DNA of 6,812 nucleotides from Bacillota bacterium (GTDB taxonomy: Bacteria; Bacillota; Clostridia; Lachnospirales; Lachnospiraceae): positions 1-6,812 of the forward strand of contig JAFAEB010000341.1 of the NCBI GenBank assembly GCA_023424235.1, given 5' to 3'. Numbering within the stretch: position 1 is the stretch's first letter; each line of letters opens with the position of its first letter. The notes beneath the pieces were generated by a model. That model was not told the origin of the DNA and ran no database searches. It saw nothing but the letters and a program-made list of their open reading frames with translations. Made by a program: the position numbers and the translations under genes. Shown here one piece after another: positions 1-6,198 of the stretch.

Positions 1-575
1 CCGTTTTTAAACCCCATTGTAGTTGCACCAGAAAGTAAAAATGGCCATGGTGTATCAATTAAGTTTAAAGGTTTCCAATTTAAAACATTAATGACCCCAA
101 ATACATCAAAAAAACGATACTCCATAAACATTGGTAACATTAATATCTGTGGTGGTACGATTAAGGTTAAAACTACACAAGCAAATAAAATATTTTTTCC
201 AGGAAACTTAAATCTTGCAAATCCATATGCTGTTAATAAGCATGATACTAATTGGAGTGCTGCTGTGCTAAAGGAAAGTCCAAATGTTCTTATGAATGTA
301 TTCTTATAATCCATTCCTTCTATGGCTAACTTATAATTACGTAAGGTAAAGTTTTTCGCTATAAATTTGACGGTTGAATCATATAGGTCCTTCTCATCCA
401 TTACGGATACACTAATCTTAATAAATACTGGATAGAGAATAACAAAACAAATACCAAAAATGATAACTGCTCTGATAATGCTCCATAAACTTGAACTTAA
501 TTTAGCAGCTGTTAAGGGCTTGAATTTTCTTTGCACACTAGATTTTCTTTTTATTTGAATCACACTATTTTCCAT
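1..575 (-). CDS. Carbohydrate ABC transporter permease, MalG type (3' end outside window)
   Basis: The first 191 codons are visible and open to the left edge, with no stop. Translation starts MENSVIQIKRKSSVQ, a basic cytoplasmic tail, then TM1 (about 33-54, IIRAVIIFGICFVILYPVFI). An external stretch carries NFTLRNYKLAIEG, and the permease core begins at TFIRTFGLSFSTAALQLVSC. It continues through AYGFARFKFPGKNILF and VPPQILMLPMF, and the visible part ends near DTPWPFLLSGATTMGFKN. This pattern is characteristic of MalG-type CUT1 permeases. The EAA loop is expected just beyond the visible part, so it cannot be checked here. It follows the MalF-type gene by 12 bases, forming the usual permease pair. 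It is clearly distinct from the other MalG-type gene at the right end; the operon therefore encodes at least two such subunits. Confidence 0.92.
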   Translation of the reverse strand, partial: MENSVIQIKRKSSVQRKFKPLTAAKLSSSLWSIIRAVIIFGICFVILYPVFIKISVSVMDEKDLYDSTVKFIAKNFTLRNYKLAIEGMDYKNTFIRTFGLSFSTAALQLVSCLLTAYGFARFKFPGKNILFACVVLTLIVPPQILMLPMFMEYRFFDVFGVINVLNWKPLNLIDTPWPFLLSGATTMGFKN

Positions 576-583
576 ATTAAGTT

Positions 584-589
584 CCTCCT
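584..589 (-). promoter_or_regulatory. Ribosome binding site of the second MalG-type gene, overlapping the MalF stop codon
   Basis: The minus strand reads TAGGAGGAACTTAATATG. AGGAGG (584-589) lies 8 bases before the ATG at 573-575 and shares AG with the MalF TAG stop (588-590). It fixes the start of the gene that runs off the left edge. Confidence 0.85.
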
Positions 590-1520
590 AATCATAGTAG
601 AATACTTTTTTCGATATGATATTCCCAACAATGACTAGAATAATTGCTATCGTAAGGAAGTATATCCATGCCATAGCAGAGCCATATCCATACTTTACTT
701 GTGTAAAGATCGTATTCTTAATATTACTCATCATCTCATTCCCTGCGCTTGTAAAGGAATCAATAATGGTATATAGTGAATTAACTAAGATTAAAGGACT
801 AATCATAGGAAATGTTATCTTCCAAAAATTCTCCCAACCCGTTGCCCCTTCCATATTAGATGCTTCAAATAGGCTTGGTGATATGGATTGCAATCCTGCT
901 AAGAAAACAAGAATTTGAACTCCAGATGCTATAACAATATCATAAATTCCTGTAACCGCATTTGATAAAAACATTACAATATTTATAGGAAGATTCGTAT
1001 ATTTTAGTAAAAAATCTGCCATATTGATAAAACTCTCTACCGATTCATTTCCTGCTTCACTTGCAGCTGTTAAGGTAGATACAAGTAAATCCGACTGTTC
1101 AATTCCTAATATAATTCCAGACGTTAAGATAACAGGAAAGAAGAAAATACTTCTTGCTATTGCTCTTCCTTTAAATTTTTGATTTAATAAATTAGCAGTA
1201 AAGAAACTGAATATGATGATTAAAGGGACCGTAATTGCCATATTTCGGATTGCATTTCCTAAACTTAAATTAAAATTAGGATCTATTGTTAGGGCTCTTA
1301 TGTAATGCTCAAAACCGTTATTTGCTGCTTTCGTTAAAACATAACCTGAGCTAGTAACTTCCATATTACTAAAACTAAAAGAGATTGATTTAAAGAGCAT
1401 ATTTATAAATACTCCAAAAAAACCTACAAAAAACGGAAGTATAAATAAGTAACCTGCCACTGCATCCTTACCACGGAGGGTAAGTTTTAGTTTACCATTC
1501 TGTCTTCGAAATAAACCCAT
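588..1520 (-). CDS. Sugar ABC transporter permease, MalF type
   Basis: This 310-residue protein is a full-length inner-membrane permease of a CUT1-type sugar importer, partner to the MalG-type gene immediately downstream. A basic cytoplasmic start precedes TM1 (AGYLFILPFFVGFFGVFI, about 22-39). Further hydrophobic segments fall at about 91-111, 121-141, 180-212, 238-258 and 284-304. The EAA loop is clear at 219-238 (EASNMEGATGWENFWKITFP) and contacts the ATPase. Between TM segments lies a longer, mostly polar stretch at about 141-178 (SDLLVSTLTAASEAGNESVE and onward), probably outside the membrane, which may shape contacts with the binding protein. No ATPase or binding protein is visible in the window. 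The closest setting is the exported DUF5696 protein one base upstream, suggesting import of its product. The substrate is unknown. Confidence 0.93.
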   Translation of the reverse strand: MGLFRRQNGKLKLTLRGKDAVAGYLFILPFFVGFFGVFINMLFKSISFSFSNMEVTSSGYVLTKAANNGFEHYIRALTIDPNFNLSLGNAIRNMAITVPLIIIFSFFTANLLNQKFKGRAIARSIFFFPVILTSGIILGIEQSDLLVSTLTAASEAGNESVESFINMADFLLKYTNLPINIVMFLSNAVTGIYDIVIASGVQILVFLAGLQSISPSLFEASNMEGATGWENFWKITFPMISPLILVNSLYTIIDSFTSAGNEMMSNIKNTIFTQVKYGYGSAMAWIYFLTIAIILVIVGNIISKKVFYYD

Positions 1521-1521
1521 A

Positions 1522-4074
1522 CTACCACCCCTCCTTCACTATAGTAAAACCCTTACCCTCTATCGTTTTACCAGCATAGATAATTGAATCTTTATTATAA
1601 TTTACAACTATCTCAGTACCATCCTCGTAAGTAACTTTATATACTTCGGATTCAATCTTCTGGTGATTGATAATTGTCTGTCCTTGTAACTTATGAAATA
1701 CCTGATTCACTTTCTCATAGGTAGAAACAGCTTCCTTAAGCCAATGTTCATAATTTACAGAATATAAAGAATCATAATCGGTTTCCTTTACTGAAGAGTT
1801 ATTGGCATAGATCCATTTAAAATAAAGACCTGCACCAGTTTCTACGCTTTTTAATAATTCTTCTTTAAAATCATTCGCCATATTAAGGGGACTTCCTGTA
1901 AATTCTATATAACCTCGTATTACCATCTGATAGAATGGTATGCTTTCATCAACAATATAAAAGCTGTTCGAATCCATTGGTACTTCAATCATATCGGACA
2001 CGCTTGCAAAGGAATAGGAATTACCATTTACGCCCATTACCTTATATTGTGAAGCCAATTTCTCCATTGCACTACGATTGTATTCCACTGCCTTTTGTCT
2101 ATTGGTAACATTGTCCGTCATAAAATCTGAATACACATCCCTAGCTAACGTTGCTACAGAGATTCCATTTAACTCATACTTAGATGCTTTATTGGTAAAT
2201 CTATCTACAACTGAGTTGAGAAAGAATGGACTAATTAACTTTATATTTTTTGAAAACATAATACCGTTTGGTATTAGATATCTACCTGTTTTAACTATGG
2301 ATTTATCAAAATACCTAGGAGATAAACTATTTTGTGTAAATCCATCAAATAAAGTGTCTTTGTATACATATTGAAAGTCTACATCGGTATAAACAGGAAT
2401 ATCGAGCTGATTCATAGCATAAAGGAATTCCTTAATATTTAGTCCACCTTTATTTAGCTTACTTACTGGGCTAACTTTTGTAGGTGCTTTACTACCTAAA
2501 CCACCATTTAACCAACCTGTATACCTTATTTTTATATTAGATAATCCTTCGTCCAATAGTTTCCTAACAATCGTCTCCGCTTGTTTATAAGTTGTTAATG
2601 CTTCTACCGCTTGATATTTAATCCCTAAGAAAGACTTCGTTTTATCAATAGCTCCAATAAATTCAAGGAAAAATGGTAACTCAGATTTTACTTCATTCTT
2701 AAGTAATTTATTTCTCGAAATTAGGTAATTTCTATAATAATTTGCCATACCAGAATAGTTAGCATCTTCCTTTGTTAAAAATGCATAGCGTAGTCTATAC
2801 ACCCCTGAATAAGGTTTATCTGCATACATTTGAAAGCTGTTAGAACCAACTATATCACCTAAGGATATTCCACCATTTTGTAGGTAGGTAAAACCTGCAT
2901 ACACATTATTGTAGGAATTCACTCTACCACTTATCTCAGCATTAATATCTGCGAATGCCTCCCCGTCCTCAATAATTGCAAATAATGCCTTTTTATCGTA
3001 TTGAATACCAAATACAGGTAACTTAATTGTAAGGTTTTCAGCAATTTCTGATTTCTTGTTAATCATCATATTGTTAGTCTTATCTTGACCATATACGCTA
3101 CTAGTATAAGAGCTCTTGGTGATTTTTCCATTATTTAAATAGATTAATGCACCACTGCCATCTGGAACAAACATATAGCCACTTTCATTCACCCCAGCTG
3201 CACCAAAATATTCTAGTAGATCAATATCAACTAAATAATAGTCCTCTGTATTGTACTCGATATCATTTGGAACAATAGATACTAATAAATTATCTCCATC
3301 TAACTGATAAGATAAAGGTACTATAAAATATGGTTTGTTTTCATTTGCTTCATAACCATTATCTAGCATATCAGCATTCATATCTTCTAAGCTATATCCC
3401 ACACTACTAAAATACCCCATTAGTTCTTCTTGCTTATAATCTTTAGTACCAGACTTTAATATATAAATATTGTGATTTTTTAATCCTGGATAAGTAGTTA
3501 AATACTCTTCTTTTTCACTTTCCTTCATGGTATCTAGGCTAAGAAAACTATAATTACGTTTTACTTGTTTTTGCCCAGCCTCATCCATTTGATTATAAAA
3601 GTGAAAGTATCTTTCTTCACTAATTACCGTAGGTAGTATAATTTTTGATACAGCTTCACCAAGCGTATATGTAATCTTTATTCCATCTGCTATGTTCTCA
3701 ATAATAAATTGACCATGTTTAATACTATCATTGTAATTATCCATCTCACTTACTTGAACACTTTTATTGTGATACTTCAGTGAAAATTGAGATTGAAGTA
3801 ATTGCTTATTATATGGTGTTGCCAAACTATCAGACTCTATGTCAATAGGATTAGAAAACCATATATCACCACTTTCTAGGACTTTCACTGCAATAGAAGT
3901 ATCATCTTCATTTACATAAAGTTCAAGGCTCGTATTCTTAGCAACAAGTTTCATTTTTGCAATGATATCCTCTTCTTTTACGGATGCACTGCAGGTTCTT
4001 GCGAATATAAAACTCAATAATAGAATTCCAATGGATGTAATTACTATTTGAACTAATTTATTTTTTCTCTTCAT
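1522..4074 (-). CDS. Large exported DUF5696-type protein, glycoside hydrolase-like
   Basis: The protein has 850 residues. A signal peptide (basic MKRKNK, hydrophobic core about 8-25) has a likely cleavage site CSA|S after residue 30; Cys28 does not sit in a lipobox. Residues about 35-450 are beta-rich and include DSLATPYNKQLLQSQFSLKY and the landmark GYMFVPDGSGALIYLNNGK (about 299-317), which I recognise as typical of DUF5696 proteins. Residues about 465-755 look like a TIM-barrel with alternating helices and strands: IKIRYTGWLNGGLG (514-527), IPVYTDVDFQYV (559-570), GISVATLARDVYSDF (637-651), YKVMGVNGNSYSFASVSDMIEV (677-698, listed by landmark), and IPFYQMVIRGYIEFTG (712-727). A C-terminal beta domain (about 800-850) ends in GKGFTIVKEG. 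This resembles the plan of retaining glycosidases such as GH101/GH129-type enzymes, but activity is inferred. Candidate acidic residues are D564, D566, D646, D650, D709 and E710. Its position among sugar importers fits action on an extracellular carbohydrate. Confidence 0.8.
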   Translation of the reverse strand: MKRKNKLVQIVITSIGILLLSFIFARTCSASVKEEDIIAKMKLVAKNTSLELYVNEDDTSIAVKVLESGDIWFSNPIDIESDSLATPYNKQLLQSQFSLKYHNKSVQVSEMDNYNDSIKHGQFIIENIADGIKITYTLGEAVSKIILPTVISEERYFHFYNQMDEAGQKQVKRNYSFLSLDTMKESEKEEYLTTYPGLKNHNIYILKSGTKDYKQEELMGYFSSVGYSLEDMNADMLDNGYEANENKPYFIVPLSYQLDGDNLLVSIVPNDIEYNTEDYYLVDIDLLEYFGAAGVNESGYMFVPDGSGALIYLNNGKITKSSYTSSVYGQDKTNNMMINKKSEIAENLTIKLPVFGIQYDKKALFAIIEDGEAFADINAEISGRVNSYNNVYAGFTYLQNGGISLGDIVGSNSFQMYADKPYSGVYRLRYAFLTKEDANYSGMANYYRNYLISRNKLLKNEVKSELPFFLEFIGAIDKTKSFLGIKYQAVEALTTYKQAETIVRKLLDEGLSNIKIRYTGWLNGGLGSKAPTKVSPVSKLNKGGLNIKEFLYAMNQLDIPVYTDVDFQYVYKDTLFDGFTQNSLSPRYFDKSIVKTGRYLIPNGIMFSKNIKLISPFFLNSVVDRFTNKASKYELNGISVATLARDVYSDFMTDNVTNRQKAVEYNRSAMEKLASQYKVMGVNGNSYSFASVSDMIEVPMDSNSFYIVDESIPFYQMVIRGYIEFTGSPLNMANDFKEELLKSVETGAGLYFKWIYANNSSVKETDYDSLYSVNYEHWLKEAVSTYEKVNQVFHKLQGQTIINHQKIESEVYKVTYEDGTEIVVNYNKDSIIYAGKTIEGKGFTIVKEGW
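1530..1536 (-). promoter_or_regulatory. Ribosome binding site of the MalF-type gene, within the last codons of the DUF5696 gene
   Basis: AAGGAGG at 1530-1536 is also the coding sequence for the Lys-Glu-Gly near the C-terminus of the upstream protein. The spacer to the ATG at 1518-1520 is 9 bases and contains the upstream TAG stop. Only one base separates stop and start, so reinitiation or coupled translation is likely. Confidence 0.8.
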
Positions 4075-4078
4075 AATT

Positions 4079-4086
4079 ACCTCCCC
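4079..4086 (-). promoter_or_regulatory. Ribosome binding site of the DUF5696-type gene, touching the upstream stop codon
   Basis: The minus strand reads ATGTAGGGGAGGTAATTATG. GGGGAGGT (4079-4086) lies 4 bases before the ATG at 4072-4074 and begins with the last G of the Yip1-like gene's TAG stop (4086-4088). The strong match supports this start, which gives a normal signal peptide. Confidence 0.8.
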
Positions 4087-4709
4087 TACATTCGGAATCT
4101 TATTTCTTTATAAAGTATAATAAGAAAGTTAATAATCTGTTGAATGACACTAAAAAATAACAATCCTATAAATAAAATAATTCCCATTCCCACTACCGTA
4201 CAAATTATAGTTAATATGGTCTTTTTCATAGTATATTGGTGGGTTACCATAGTAGAAAAAACGAGTAAAGCTCCTGACCATATAAAGCTTATAACTTGAA
4301 AGGTTGTATAAAAAGCTCCCTCATCTGCTGTTATTGTATAACTAATCGGTACTAAGGGGAGATTAATTAGTATAAAAGGAAGAAGAGCATATGCCGTAGC
4401 AATCGCTATATCTTTTAGTGTTCCTTCACCATCCATAAGAGAAGTAAGACACCAGCTTGACACACACCATAATACATACAAGAGCAATACCGTAATAATG
4501 TCTACGATTACATTAAGCTCTTCTAAGCGATTAAAATTAAATAAAAAGGCTGTGTTTTGCTTCCCTATCGTGTAGGTTATAATCGTCAATACAACAAAAA
4601 AGATTGCAGCAAAGATACTTCCTTTCTTTTCTCTTTTTAAATCCCAGTAACCATCAAAGGGATGAAAAATAACATGTAAACTATATCTTAGGCTATTTAA
4701 GTGTTGCAC
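4086..4709 (-). CDS. Yip1-like multi-pass membrane protein
   Basis: The protein has about 207 residues and resembles bacterial Yip1-domain proteins. It opens with a short cytoplasmic head containing HPFDGYWDLKREKKGS, the kind of start I associate with Yip1-like proteins found beside DUF5696 genes. About five hydrophobic segments follow, roughly at residues 30-49, 66-89, 100-124, 135-154 and 162-188 from this start. There is no catalytic motif. Start choice is uncertain. GTG 4707-4709 is preferred because AGGTGA precedes it; GTG 4716-4718 would add MKF, and an in-frame TAG lies directly before that one. Either way the gene overlaps the end of the NHL/TPR gene by 17 or 26 bases, so translation is probably coupled. 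The molecular role is unknown; a membrane partner for the neighbouring anchored propeller or for the exported DUF5696 protein is inference. Confidence 0.8.
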   Translation of the reverse strand: MQHLNSLRYSLHVIFHPFDGYWDLKREKKGSIFAAIFFVVLTIITYTIGKQNTAFLFNFNRLEELNVIVDIITVLLLYVLWCVSSWCLTSLMDGEGTLKDIAIATAYALLPFILINLPLVPISYTITADEGAFYTTFQVISFIWSGALLVFSTMVTHQYTMKKTILTIICTVVGMGIILFIGLLFFSVIQQIINFLIILYKEIRFRM

Positions 4710-6186
4710 GAATTTCACCTACCCATCTTTTAAACTTTTTGTATGTGAATAGAACAAGAACTATAAAAATAATTACACCGACGATACCCATAAATTTTCC
4801 AAAGTAGTCTTGCATCAAATCTTTTCGATAAAATTTGAATGCCTTTGTATAATATTTTCTACTATTACCTAATTTAAAGTAATCCATTGCTTCTTCATAG
4901 TTACCTTCTTTAAGATAAGTCTTTCCTATACCTATATAGGCAAATTCACTATTTGCATTTAAACGAAGTACTTCTTGCCATTCATTATAAGCACCTTTTG
5001 AGTCTCCCAAACTATTCTTTTCCAAGGCAGATAATAAGTGCCTACCATAATCAGTAATCTCAAAAACTAAGACACTATTTAGTAAAGAATCTAGTATAAA
5101 TAATTTACTTTCATCTTCATTTAAACCAATGGATACTGGTTTTTGAACGTTACCTTCACGACTACCAATCGCTCCAAAAACAAATAAATTATTACCATCA
5201 TAATCATAAGCAAATACTTTACCACCCGATGAATCTAATACAAAGTAGCAACCATATTCTGTTGCACAGATATCAGTGAACTTTGACCAAGATGCCGTAT
5301 CACTAGAACTGTATAAATCACCTGTAATCGGATAATTTCCTAGCCTTCTTAGAATATCTGTACCTGTTGGGTTTAGCCTTCTTACAGAATCTGCCCCTTG
5401 CATGTGATCCTCATTACTTAGATTGCTAATCGTAGAATATATGAAATCTTCATTATCTAAAAATAGGTTACTATATTCCGTTGGTATAATTGTCTCCATA
5501 CGATCTTGTTGCGCTTTTGTGGAAAAATAATTCTTCCATATGTAATCAAATGGGCTAACAGAAACCTCAGTAGCTCCCATAAATCCTTGAAATACTCCAT
5601 CCTTGTTAAATTCTACTAATCCCATATTAATTCCATAGCAAATACTATAAATTCTACCAGCCTTATCTACTACTACTTTTGTAGGTGTAAAATTTTGATT
5701 ATCTGTAATTAAATCTGTAACAGGTCTTTCAATACTTCTAACATAATTGTAGGCATTATCAAGTTCCACAATTCTACTGTTTCCAGAATCAGCAATGTAT
5801 AGATTACCTTCCTTGGTTACAAATACACCTTGAGGCTTATTAAAATGCTCAACTCCTCTATTTGTGGTAAAACCATCAATTAACTTATGTAGCTTCCCAT
5901 CAAGATCTAATACTACAATTCTTGAATTACCCGTATCAGCAATATAAATATAGTCTTTGCTTATAAACATATCCTCTGGATAATTAAGAGTAGCACCCAT
6001 ATTATTCGTATCAATTGTTTTTTTGTGTAGATAAGCATGGGGTTGCAGCACATCCTCACTCCAAAAATCATAACTATAACTTTCATATGGCATATCCGCA
6101 TAAACGGTCTCTATATCCAAAAATGTAATAAATATTAGTAAAAAGAAACAGGCAATACTTCGAAATTTTTTATTTATATATTTCAT
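4693..6186 (-). CDS. Exported NHL-repeat beta-propeller protein with TPR-like segment and C-terminal membrane anchor
   Basis: The protein has 497 residues starting at ATG 6184-6186, chosen by its AGGAGG site. A signal peptide (basic KYINKKFR, hydrophobic core about 11-24) ends at a likely cleavage site VYA|D after residue 30. Two well-formed NHL-type blades follow: YIADTGNSRIVVLD (about 81-94) and YIADSGNSRIVELD (about 130-143). More diverged blades run to about residue 378, giving a beta-propeller. Residues about 382-445 are helical and TPR-like, with the signature AYIGIGKTYLKEGNYEEAMDYF. One transmembrane helix (about 466-482) and a short basic tail (KKFKRWVGEIRATLK) complete it. The predicted topology is an extracellular propeller tethered by a C-terminal anchor. 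NHL propellers usually bind ligands or partners, and some relatives are lactonases or lyases; I see no basis to assign catalysis. Its place between sugar permeases and a glycosidase-like protein suggests a scaffold or sensor role, which is inference. Confidence 0.85.
   Translation of the reverse strand: MKYINKKFRSIACFFLLIFITFLDIETVYADMPYESYSYDFWSEDVLQPHAYLHKKTIDTNNMGATLNYPEDMFISKDYIYIADTGNSRIVVLDLDGKLHKLIDGFTTNRGVEHFNKPQGVFVTKEGNLYIADSGNSRIVELDNAYNYVRSIERPVTDLITDNQNFTPTKVVVDKAGRIYSICYGINMGLVEFNKDGVFQGFMGATEVSVSPFDYIWKNYFSTKAQQDRMETIIPTEYSNLFLDNEDFIYSTISNLSNEDHMQGADSVRRLNPTGTDILRRLGNYPITGDLYSSSDTASWSKFTDICATEYGCYFVLDSSGGKVFAYDYDGNNLFVFGAIGSREGNVQKPVSIGLNEDESKLFILDSLLNSVLVFEITDYGRHLLSALEKNSLGDSKGAYNEWQEVLRLNANSEFAYIGIGKTYLKEGNYEEAMDYFKLGNSRKYYTKAFKFYRKDLMQDYFGKFMGIVGVIIFIVLVLFTYKKFKRWVGEIRATLK
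4715..4720 (-). promoter_or_regulatory. Likely ribosome binding site of the Yip1-like gene, inside the end of the NHL/TPR gene
   Basis: The minus strand reads GGGTAGGTGAAATTCGTG. AGGTGA (4715-4720) is a contiguous match to the anti-Shine-Dalgarno complement and lies 5 bases before the GTG at 4707-4709. This favours that GTG over the GTG at 4716-4718, which lies within the site itself and has only a weak GATGGG-like sequence ahead of it. Confidence 0.55.
5737..5985 (-). repeat. Two adjacent NHL repeats (protein-level tandem repeat)
   Basis: Residues about 68-105 and 114-150 of the propeller protein share the pattern P-x-x-[MV]-F-[IV]-[ST]-K...[YL]-YIAD-[ST]-GNSRIV-x-LD, with near-identical cores. 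This is the classic NHL signature (a conserved D-x-x-N-x-R-I core) and marks the start of the beta-propeller. Later blades, such as VFAYDYDGNNLFVFG and LFILDSLLNSVLVFE, are more diverged. Confidence 0.8.
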
Positions 6187-6190
6187 GTTT

Positions 6191-6198
6191 ATCCTCCT
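6191..6198 (-). promoter_or_regulatory. Ribosome binding site of the NHL/TPR gene, overlapping the upstream stop codon
   Basis: The minus strand reads TAGGAGGATAAACATG. AGGAGG (6193-6198) sits 6 bases before the ATG at 6184-6186, and its first two bases are the last two of the permease TAG stop. This site decides the start: an in-frame ATG-like start further upstream at 6273 would lie inside the permease gene and add 29 residues in front of a normal signal peptide. Confidence 0.85.

Noticed and set aside
91..309. Plus-strand open frame of 72 codons
   Set aside because: It lies antisense inside the MalG-type permease frame (575-1), which has clear family motifs; it has no family resemblance of its own.
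616..918. Plus-strand open frame of 100 codons
   Set aside because: It is antisense to the MalF-type permease C-terminal half, and the real signal (EAA loop) is on the minus strand.
2078..2374. Plus-strand open frame of 98 codons
   Set aside because: It is antisense inside the DUF5696-type gene and has no recognisable family.
3985..3996. Possible lipobox around Cys28 (ARTC) in the DUF5696-type protein
   Set aside because: Arg-Thr before the cysteine does not fit the lipobox pattern; CSA|S is a better signal peptidase I site.
6148..6159. Possible lipobox (SIAC, residues 10-13) in the propeller protein
   Set aside because: The cysteine comes before the hydrophobic core rather than after it, so lipoprotein processing there is implausible; VYA|D fits signal peptidase I.
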